From the NCBI GenBank assembly GCA_026392325.1, contig JAPLCH010000153.1, positions 1 to 5,474 on the forward strand: a DNA stretch of 5,474 nucleotides, in the 5' to 3' direction. Both the position numbers and the translations under genes were made by a program. The notes under the pieces are model-generated. The model made no database searches. It was not told where the DNA came from and was given only the letters and a program-made list of their open reading frames with translations. Numbering within the stretch: the stretch's first letter is position 1; each line of letters opens with the position of its first letter. Below are positions 1 to 4,629 of the stretch, piece after piece. This stretch comes from Solirubrobacterales bacterium (GTDB lineage: Bacteria > Actinomycetota > Thermoleophilia > Solirubrobacterales > Solirubrobacteraceae).

Positions 1-23
1 AGCTGAAGCTGAGCGGTAAATAG
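1..23 (+). other. Possible last codons of an upstream gene (cut by window edge)
   Basis: All three forward frames meet a stop within the first 23 bases: TGA at 4-6, TAA at 17-19 (reading AEAER then stop) and TAG at 21-23 (reading LKLSGK then stop). A strong intrinsic terminator follows directly at 24-83, so a + strand gene most likely ends here. The visible part is too short to choose the frame or to suggest a product. This is inferred from the terminator, not from recognised protein sequence. Confidence 0.3.
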
Positions 24-83
24 GCGCGGCTGCCGACGGATTCCAGATGTATTGGGTCCGGTCCGGTGGCCGCGCTTTTTCTT
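24..83 (+). terminator. Rho-independent terminator of the upstream gene
   Basis: A perfect 7-bp GC-only stem, GCGCGGC (24-30) with GCCGCGC (69-75), is followed at once by a T-run, TTTTTCTT (76-83). The stem continues inward through two G-T pairs and CCG/CGG (33-35 with 64-66), and then through shorter helices interrupted by bulges up to a loop near 44-53. A GC-rich stem followed by a U-tract is the classical intrinsic terminator layout. It separates the unseen upstream gene from the sulfur operon, so the operon should have its own promoter between 84 and 502. The long, bulged apex makes it less compact than a textbook example. Confidence 0.7.
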
Positions 84-90
84 AGCTGAT

Positions 91-138
91 CCGTTAGTTC
101 TTATGTGAGCGGCCTGAAGGCTTCTCGGCACCTAACGG
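91..138 (+). repeat. Nested inverted repeat, possible RNA structure
   Basis: CCGTTAG (91-97) is perfectly complementary to CTAACGG (132-138). Nested inside, GAG (107-109) pairs with CTC (124-126) and GGCC (111-114) with GGCT (119-122, one G-U pair) around a TGAA tetraloop (115-118), with a C/T mismatch between the two helices. The result is a two-stage stem-loop. No T-run follows, so it is not a second terminator. A 7-bp repeat with a 34-base gap is expected about once by chance in a region this size, so only the nesting argues for function. Confidence 0.3.
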
Positions 139-157
139 CGTCTAGTGCTGGCTTTGT

Positions 158-171
158 CACCGGCACCGGTG
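158..171. repeat. Short palindrome CACCGG-CA-CCGGTG
   Basis: Two perfectly complementary 6-base arms (158-163 and 166-171) are separated by two bases. The same bases also form a direct repeat of CACCGG/CACCGG (158-163, 164-169 with one base different at the start). As DNA it could be a dimer-binding site; as RNA it would give a 5-bp hairpin with a GCAC loop. It lies over 330 bases from the sir start, so a link to operon control is speculative. Confidence 0.25.
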
Positions 172-266
172 GAGAGTTAGTCAAGCCCGATGAGTTTGGG
201 TCATAGGTTTCATTTGATCTTGTCGCCAAGGCTGGCTCAACGCGAATCTATGTTGGTGAAGGAAGA

Positions 267-296
267 GACGATTACGCGATCGCGAACCTGATCGTC
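267..296. repeat. Inverted repeat enclosing a 10-bp palindrome
   Basis: GACGAT (267-272) is perfectly complementary to ATCGTC (291-296), and the intervening loop contains the perfect palindrome CGCGATCGCG (275-284). The right arm overlaps CTGATC (288-293), which could pair instead with GATCAG (344-349), so two mutually exclusive folds are possible. Six-base arms are common by chance, and nothing else marks this as a known element. Confidence 0.25.
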
Positions 297-370
297 GGTC
301 CATGAGACCACCCGCTAGGCGAGCTAATAGCCCCAGTCGGCTAGATCAGCAGTGGTTGAGGCTGTTGGAG

Positions 371-394
371 TCGCGGGTCCCATCGCGGGTCCAT
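371..394. repeat. Tandem 12-bp direct repeat (TCGCGGGTCC core, two copies)
   Basis: Unit 1 is TCGCGGGTCCCA (371-382) and unit 2 is TCGCGGGTCCAT (383-394). The first ten bases are identical and the copies are exactly adjacent. The 12-bp period, close to one helical turn, would place both copies on nearly the same face of the DNA. This suits side-by-side protein binding, but a local slippage duplication explains it equally well. It lies about 30-50 bases upstream of the operator-like dyad at 420-442. Confidence 0.4.
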
Positions 395-419
395 CGGCAG
401 AACCCTAAAAGACTAAATC

Positions 420-442
420 CGTATCAACTTTCGTGTGATACG
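420..442. promoter_or_regulatory. Operator-like dyad CGTATCA-N9-TGATACG
   Basis: Seven-base arms CGTATCA (420-426) and TGATACG (436-442) are perfect inverted complements around a 9-base spacer, giving a 23-bp dyad. The right arm runs into a second palindrome, CGCTAGCG (441-448). The spacing between arm centres (16 bp) is of the size used by dimeric repressors or LysR-type regulators, but it does not fit the strict T-N11-A LysR core and I cannot name the protein. It overlaps the best -10 candidate (439-444), an arrangement expected of a repressor site. The same sequence transcribed would form a 7-bp hairpin, so an RNA role is the alternative. Confidence 0.35.
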
Positions 443-444
443 CT
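436..444 (+). promoter_or_regulatory. Possible extended -10 promoter of the sulfur operon
   Basis: TG-A-TACGCT (436-444) fits an extended -10 with the TANNNT pattern common in high-GC Gram-positive bacteria. No convincing -35 hexamer is seen 16-19 bases upstream. If it is used, transcription would begin near 451 and leave a leader of about 50 bases containing the hairpin at 463-479 and the Shine-Dalgarno at 490-496. This is a weak, pattern-based call, and other start sites further upstream cannot be excluded. Confidence 0.2.
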
Positions 445-462
445 AGCGCGCTCCCGCCCACC

Positions 463-479
463 GGCCTCAAATGGAGGCT
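463..479 (+). repeat. Small hairpin just upstream of the sir ribosome-binding site
   Basis: GCCTC (464-468) pairs perfectly with GAGGC (474-478) around an AAATG loop, and G463-T479 can add a wobble pair. The 3' arm buries a GGAGG sequence (473-477), which would otherwise be a stronger Shine-Dalgarno than the one actually positioned for sir. An ATG in the loop (471-473) opens only a three-codon frame (Met-Glu-Ala-stop) with no ribosome-binding site, so it is unlikely to be translated. Confidence 0.3.
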
Positions 480-489
480 TAAGACACCT

Positions 490-496
490 AGAAGGA
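490..496 (+). promoter_or_regulatory. Ribosome-binding site fixing the sir start
   Basis: AGAAGGA (490-496) lies six bases upstream of the ATG at 503. It supports 503, rather than the in-frame upstream ATG at 302, as the sir start. Confidence 0.75.
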
Positions 497-502
497 CGCC
501 CG

Positions 503-2089
503 ATGAACAGATTCGAGAAGACCAAGTCAGAGAAGGACGGACTTGACGTCTGGCCGGCCCTCCAACGAGCAGCCGTCGAGGGCTGGGAGACGCTCGACGA
601 CGGCGACCTGATGCGGCTCAAGTGGTATGGGCTCTACGCCCACAATGCTGCTGACGGGCACTTCATGCTCAGGGTGAAGGTCACTCAGGGAATCCTGACC
701 CACGAACAGACTCTTGAACTGGCAGCGATCGCGTCCGAGTTCGGCCGCGACGTGATCGACTGCACCACCCGGCAATGCGTTCAGATTCACTGGCTGCGAA
801 TCGAAGACGTGCCTGCTGTCTTTTCCCGCCTCGAAGCCGTCGGCCTGACCACCTCAGGCGCCTGCGGCGACATCACCCGCAACATTGTCGGTTCGAGCCT
901 TGCCGGCCTCGACGCTGATGAGATTGTTGACGGCAAGGCGACCGCGGAAGCGATCCACGAGTACTTCCTTGACAACAAGCTCTACTCAAATTTGCCCCGC
1001 AAGTACAAGATCTCAATAGCAGGCTCGCCGCGGGGAGCTGCACGCGGCTACATCAACTGCCTCTCGCTGTTTGGGGCAATCCAGGAGGACGGCACCCGCG
1101 GCTACAACATCTATGTCGGCGGCGGCCTCTCATCCGCACCCCGTTTTGCTCGCGACCTCGACATCTTCGTCACACCTGAAGAAACCGCCGAGGTCGTCGC
1201 GGCGATCACTGCGATCTTCCGCGACAGCGAGGAAAATCGCGCCAGGCGCGGCAAGGCGAGGATCAAGTTCCTCGTTGACTCAGTCGGCACCGACGGCTAC
1301 CGCGAGAAGGTCGTCGAGCTGCTCGGCCGCGATCCCAGCCGTGCCGCCGCCAACATGCCGACCCCGGACCAGGACGACCACGTCGGGATCACCGAGCAGA
1401 AGGACGGCAATTTCGCCGTCGGGCTCGTGGTCCCGGTCGGGCGCCTGACCGGCGCCTGGCTCGCTGAGCTGGCAGGCCATGCCGCCGAATACGGTGATGG
1501 CGAGCTGCGCCTTACCCACCAGCAGAACGTGCTGATTCCGCATGTCCCTGCGGACAGGCTTGACGCCCTGCTCGAAGAACCCCTCGTCAAGGAATTCGCT
1601 CCCTCTGCGCCGCTGTTCAGCCGGGCGATGCAGTCATGCACCGGTAAGGAGTTCTGCGGCCTCGCGAAGGTCCACACCAAGGAGCGCGCACGGGAGATCG
1701 CCCAGTTCCTAGATAACCGCATTAAGGTCAACGGGCACGGCAGCGACATCCGAATCCACTTTGCAGGATGCTCGTCGAGCTGCGCCCAGCACCAGATCGC
1801 GGACATCGGTATTGAGGGCGTGCTCAAGAAGGTCGAAGGCGAGTTCATCGAAGCAATGGACATCCGCATCGGCGGCAGGCTCACCCCTGAGCCAGTGTTC
1901 GGCACGGTCGTCGTCAAGAAAGTCCCAAACTGGCACCTCAACGAGACGCTTGTAAAGATCCTCGACCTCTACGAGGCCGAGCACGCCGAAGGGGAGACCT
2001 TCCGTGACTTCTCGAGCCGGACCGCACCGGAGTGGTGGACGGAGCGCCTCGAGCAGAAGGATCCCGACCTCGAGCCCGCAGGGGCCTGA
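503..2089 (+). CDS. sir: Ferredoxin-dependent assimilatory sulfite reductase (siroheme, [4Fe-4S])
   Basis: This 528-residue cytoplasmic enzyme should reduce sulfite to sulfide with six electrons from ferredoxin. It shows the duplicated nitrite/sulfite reductase fold: an N-terminal half-domain at about 45-115, a first siroheme domain at about 120-260, a second half-domain at about 290-355, and the cluster domain at about 375-460. The cluster motifs are C379-X5-C385 and C423-X3-C427. Basic residues placed to hold siroheme and substrate include R57, R90, R126 and the PRKYK segment (165-169). Tyr45 (in KWYGLY) and Cys121 (in ACGD) match the Tyr69-Cys161 crosslinked pair of Mycobacterium tuberculosis NirA/SirA, which favours sulfite over nitrite as substrate. 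The frame stays open back to an ATG at 302, but those 67 residues look non-coding, and the Shine-Dalgarno at 490-496 plus the family-like MNRFEKTKSEKDGLDVWP start support 503. It is the first gene of the operon. A nitrite reductase is the alternative, made unlikely by the cys neighbours. Confidence 0.93.
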   Translation: MNRFEKTKSEKDGLDVWPALQRAAVEGWETLDDGDLMRLKWYGLYAHNAADGHFMLRVKVTQGILTHEQTLELAAIASEFGRDVIDCTTRQCVQIHWLRIEDVPAVFSRLEAVGLTTSGACGDITRNIVGSSLAGLDADEIVDGKATAEAIHEYFLDNKLYSNLPRKYKISIAGSPRGAARGYINCLSLFGAIQEDGTRGYNIYVGGGLSSAPRFARDLDIFVTPEETAEVVAAITAIFRDSEENRARRGKARIKFLVDSVGTDGYREKVVELLGRDPSRAAANMPTPDQDDHVGITEQKDGNFAVGLVVPVGRLTGAWLAELAGHAAEYGDGELRLTHQQNVLIPHVPADRLDALLEEPLVKEFAPSAPLFSRAMQSCTGKEFCGLAKVHTKERAREIAQFLDNRIKVNGHGSDIRIHFAGCSSSCAQHQIADIGIEGVLKKVEGEFIEAMDIRIGGRLTPEPVFGTVVVKKVPNWHLNETLVKILDLYEAEHAEGETFRDFSSRTAPEWWTERLEQKDPDLEPAGA

Positions 2090-2093
2090 GCGA

Positions 2094-2780
2094 GTGACTT
2101 CACCAAGAACACCAGTGGGGTCGCTCGACCCCACTAACCCACCCGACCTCGAGTCGTTCACAGCCGAAGAAGTAATTGCGTGGGCGCTCGAGCGGTTCGG
2201 TAACAAGGTCGAGCTCGCCTGCTCATTTCAGCAGGAGGAGAGCGTGATGCTCGACATTCTGGCAAGGGCAGGCAGCACCGGTAACGCGTTTGCGCTCGAC
2301 ACCGGTCTGCTGTTCGACGAGACACACGAAACTTGGCAGGCCTCCGAGCAGCGCTTCGGGATCAAGGTGGCGTCTGTCAAGGGAATCAAGCTCGAACAGC
2401 AAGCAGCCGAGCATGGCGCCGAGCTATGGACCAAGGATCCGGCCAAGTGCTGCGGCCTCAGGAAGGTCGAGCCACTTCAGCGCCGCCTGTCACAACTTGA
2501 TGCCTGGATCACCGGCGTGAGGCGGGAGCAGTCGCCGACACGCGCGGACTCGAAAAAAATCGAATGGGACGCGCGCAACGGACTCTGGAAGTTCAACCCC
2601 CTTGCCGACTGGACCAAGGCTCAGGTCTGGGATCGGATCACGGAACGTGAGCTGCCGTACAACCAGCTCCACGACAGTGGCTACTCGTCCATCGGTTGTG
2701 TGCCCTGCACTAATCCGGGCGAAGGTCGCGAAGGTCGTTGGTCGGGCTCTGGCAAGACTGAATGCGGGCTGCACGGCTGA
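2094..2780 (+). CDS. cysH: Assimilatory adenylyl-sulfate (APS) reductase, thioredoxin-dependent
   Basis: CysH reduces activated sulfate to sulfite using thioredoxin. The 228-residue protein has the adenine-nucleotide hydrolase-like fold: the SFQQEES loop (44-50) for the sulfate/phosphate end, FALDTGLLFDET (66-77), ITGVRREQS (139-147), and a C-terminal ECGLHG whose Cys224 is the catalytic nucleophile. Cys119-Cys120 together with Cys202-X2-Cys205 form the double-pair signature that binds a [4Fe-4S] cluster and distinguishes APS reductases from the cluster-free PAPS reductases of enterobacteria. APS is therefore the predicted substrate. The GTG start is four bases after the sir stop, with AGGGG (2080-2084) nine bases upstream. 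An ATG at 2004 in the same frame would overlap sir by 86 bases and add 30 unconserved residues, so I reject it. The stop overlaps the next gene's ATG by one base. Confidence 0.93.
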   Translation: MTSPRTPVGSLDPTNPPDLESFTAEEVIAWALERFGNKVELACSFQQEESVMLDILARAGSTGNAFALDTGLLFDETHETWQASEQRFGIKVASVKGIKLEQQAAEHGAELWTKDPAKCCGLRKVEPLQRRLSQLDAWITGVRREQSPTRADSKKIEWDARNGLWKFNPLADWTKAQVWDRITERELPYNQLHDSGYSSIGCVPCTNPGEGREGRWSGSGKTECGLHG

Positions 2781-3703
2781 TGGATCCCGTCATCATCCTC
2801 TTCGGGTTGGGCGTCGGCATCCTCGTCGGCGCAACAGGCATGGGAGGCGGGTCGATCATGACGCCGCTGCTGATCATCGTCATGGGTGTCAACCCGGTCG
2901 TCGCGATTGGCACCGATCTCGCATACGCAGCTGTGACCAAAACAGTCGGCGGCATCAGGCACATCAAGGCCAGAAGCGTCGACTTCCGCATCGTGATCTG
3001 GCTAGCCTTCGGGTCCATTCCGGGGGCCCTCGCAGGCGTCTGGGCATTGCACAGGCTTGAGAACGTACTCGGGGCGAGTTTCGACAAGGTGATCCTCCTT
3101 ACTGTCGCTGCAGCCCTACTTCTGACGTCTGGCGCAGTCATGTTTTTCGCCCTCACCAGCAAGCAACGCCAGGAGCGCGAGACGGTCGACCTGACGAGTG
3201 GAGGCAAGGCAGGCACCGTGCTGTTCGGACTGGTGATCGGCATCGTGCTCGGCGTCACCTCGGCGGGAAGTGGGTCGCTGATCGCAGTCGGCCTGATCGT
3301 GGCCTACCGACTGACACCACTACGAGTGGTAGGCACCGACGTCGCCCATGCTGCACTGCTCCTCTGGTTTGCTGCGGCCGCACACGCGATCGCAGGCAAC
3401 GTCAACTACGGCATGGCTGGAACGATCCTGATCGGATCGGTGCCCGGAGTGTGGTTCGGAGCGAGCATCGCGACCCGACTCCCAGCTGGTGCGCTCCGCC
3501 CACTGCTCGGACTGGTCCTGTTGGCAGCAGGCCTGGGACTGATCACCAAGGCTGGCCTGAAGTTGCCGCCGGAGGTAATACTCGGTGTCCCATTGGCAGT
3601 TGCCATTGTGTTCGGCTCGTACATGGCCGGCCGAGCCCGAGGGCTGAAAGAGCGCACACTCAGCCCTGTCCTAGCCTCCGAGCCGAAGCGAACAGCGGCC
3701 TGA
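2780..3703 (+). CDS. TauE/SafE-family membrane permease (sulfate or sulfite transport)
   Basis: This 307-residue integral membrane protein has about eight hydrophobic segments in two related halves. The first half has GVGILVGATGMGGGS (11-25) and later VAIGTDLAYA (41-50). The second half repeats the pattern as VIGIVLGVTSAGSGS (152-166) and VVGTDVAHA (183-191). This internal duplication is typical of the TauE/SafE (DUF81) family. A charged loop at about 127-145 separates the halves, and the C-terminal tail (about 285-307) is basic and probably cytoplasmic. The ATG at 2780 overlaps the cysH stop (TGATG), indicating coupled translation. An ATG at 2762 would add six residues inside cysH and is less likely. 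Family members export sulfite or sulfoacetate, but the relative called CysZ in the Corynebacterium glutamicum cys cluster is linked to sulfate uptake. Its position between cysH and cysD supports a sulfur-oxyanion substrate; direction is unresolved. It is unrelated in sequence to enterobacterial CysZ. Confidence 0.88.
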   Translation: MDPVIILFGLGVGILVGATGMGGGSIMTPLLIIVMGVNPVVAIGTDLAYAAVTKTVGGIRHIKARSVDFRIVIWLAFGSIPGALAGVWALHRLENVLGASFDKVILLTVAAALLLTSGAVMFFALTSKQRQERETVDLTSGGKAGTVLFGLVIGIVLGVTSAGSGSLIAVGLIVAYRLTPLRVVGTDVAHAALLLWFAAAAHAIAGNVNYGMAGTILIGSVPGVWFGASIATRLPAGALRPLLGLVLLAAGLGLITKAGLKLPPEVILGVPLAVAIVFGSYMAGRARGLKERTLSPVLASEPKRTAA

Positions 3704-3705
3704 CC

Positions 3706-4629
3706 ATGCCAAACACTGCGCCCAGCTCCGATCTGACAACCGACCTTGCATTCCTCGAGGCCGAAGCCATCTTCATCATGCGCGAACTGGCCGCCGAGCT
3801 AGAAAAGCCCGTGCTCCTGTTCAGTGGAGGAAAAGACTCCATCGTCCTTACGCGCATCGCTGAGAAGGCGTTTCGCCCAGGGCGCTTCCCCTTCCCGCTT
3901 ATGCACGTCGACACAGGCCACAACTTTCCCGAGGTGATCACCTCCCGCGACAGGCTTGTTGACGAGCTTGGTGAGCGGCTGATCGTTGCCAGCGTGGAGC
4001 AATCGATCGCGGACGGCCGCGTGCGGGACCAGGTCGGTCCGAGGGCTTCCCGCAACAGACTGCAGTCAGTGACACTGCTTGATGCGATCGAGCAGTATGG
4101 ATTCGATGCTGCCATCGGCGGAGCTCGCCGCGACGAGGAGAAAGCACGCGCCAAGGAGCGGATCTTTAGCTTCCGCGATGACTTCGGGCAGTGGAACCCG
4201 CGCAAGCAGCGACCCGAACTCTGGTCGTTGTACAACGGTCGAGTCCACCCTGGTGAGCACGTCAGGGTATTTCCTCTCTCGAACTGGACCGAGAACGACA
4301 TCTGGCGTTACATTCTCGCCGAGGGCATCGAGGTTCCTGACCTCTACCTCGCCCATTCGCGGGAGGTCTTCAAGCGGGATGGAATGCTCTATGCCGTCGG
4401 TGACTTCACTGAGCTTGACACTGGTGAGGTTCCCTTCACTGAAATGGTTCGTTACCGAACGATCGGCGACATGACCTGCACTGGCGCGGTCCGCTCGAGT
4501 GCAACTACCCTTGATGCAGTCGTTGCCGAGATTGAAGCCACTGCAATCACCGAACGTGGCGAAACGAGAGCAGACGATCGCACTTCGGAAGCGGCAATGG
4601 AAGATCGCAAGCGCGAGGGCTACTTTTGA
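3706..4629 (+). CDS. cysD: Sulfate adenylyltransferase subunit 2 (ATP sulfurylase, catalytic subunit)
   Basis: CysD forms APS and pyrophosphate from ATP and sulfate, in a complex with the GTPase CysN. The 307-residue protein matches the usual length of about 300. The PP-loop SGGKDS (40-45) binds the ATP phosphates, followed by HVDTGHNFPE (67-76), the basic segment GGARRDEEKARAKERIFSFR (138-157), QRPELW (168-173), FPLSNWTENDIW (189-200), and the conserved C-terminal tail MEDRKREGYF (298-307). These are diagnostic for CysD and separate it from CysH, which shares the fold. The ATG lies two bases after the permease stop. No good Shine-Dalgarno is visible, so translation probably depends on coupling. 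The frame is open back to 3451, but those 85 residues read through the permease gene out of frame and are not real. The stop overlaps the cysN ATG by one base. Confidence 0.95.
   Translation: MPNTAPSSDLTTDLAFLEAEAIFIMRELAAELEKPVLLFSGGKDSIVLTRIAEKAFRPGRFPFPLMHVDTGHNFPEVITSRDRLVDELGERLIVASVEQSIADGRVRDQVGPRASRNRLQSVTLLDAIEQYGFDAAIGGARRDEEKARAKERIFSFRDDFGQWNPRKQRPELWSLYNGRVHPGEHVRVFPLSNWTENDIWRYILAEGIEVPDLYLAHSREVFKRDGMLYAVGDFTELDTGEVPFTEMVRYRTIGDMTCTGAVRSSATTLDAVVAEIEATAITERGETRADDRTSEAAMEDRKREGYF
4615..4619 (+). promoter_or_regulatory. Ribosome-binding site of cysN inside the end of cysD
   Basis: GAGGG (4615-4619) lies nine bases before the ATG at 4629, within the last codons of cysD. It supports that start over the in-frame GTG two codons later (4635). 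Confidence 0.55.

Larger units (their letters stand above)
84..502 (+). promoter_or_regulatory. Gene-free 5' region of the sulfur operon
   Basis: This stretch of about 420 bases lies between the terminator and the sir start codon and is visibly more AT-rich than the genes. Reading both strands, I find only short frames with no recognisable domain. It is rich in small inverted repeats (91-138, 158-171, 186-200, 267-296, 328-343, 420-442, 463-479) and has a tandem 12-bp repeat at 371-394. There is no match to the SAM, cobalamin or T-box motifs I know, no tRNA, and no Cys-codon cluster of the sort used in mycobacterial cysteine attenuation. It must contain the operon promoter and probably its sulfur-responsive control site, but which part does so is inference. 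Confidence 0.55.

Noticed and set aside
1..131. Minus-strand frame from a GTG at 131 running off the left edge
   Set aside because: About 43 codons, rich in Lys, Arg and Gln, with no recognised motif. It crosses the terminator stem, which points to a + strand gene ending here instead of a divergent gene.
154..183. Promoter with -35 TTGTCA (154-159)
   Set aside because: The -35 resembles the consensus, but at 17-18 bases spacing the -10 (TTAGTC or TAGTCA) matches at only one or two positions.
190..291. 33-codon + strand frame starting ATG at 190
   Set aside because: The only purine-rich stretch upstream (171-176) is too far from the ATG for a good ribosome-binding site, there is no Cys cluster to make it an attenuation peptide, and the length is expected by chance.
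302..502. 67-residue N-terminal extension of Sir from the ATG at 302
   Set aside because: The extra residues are rich in Arg, Pro and Ser and have no family resemblance, no Shine-Dalgarno precedes 302, and a good one (490-496) serves the ATG at 503, where a family-like N-terminus begins.
84..502. SAM riboswitch, T-box or cysteine-attenuation leader before sir
   Set aside because: I looked for the conserved cores (SAM-I/IV loops with GGCAACC, T-box GGGTGG-ACCGCG) and for runs of Cys codons, and found none. The GCGGGTCC repeats only superficially recall a T-box.
1297..1941. 214-codon open frame on the minus strand inside sir
   Set aside because: Long antisense frames are routine opposite GC-rich genes. 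The protein has no recognisable domain, and the + strand sir frame is certain.
3451..3705. 85-codon upstream extension of cysD overlapping the permease
   Set aside because: It reads the permease gene out of frame, and CysD homologues begin near the residues encoded at 3706.
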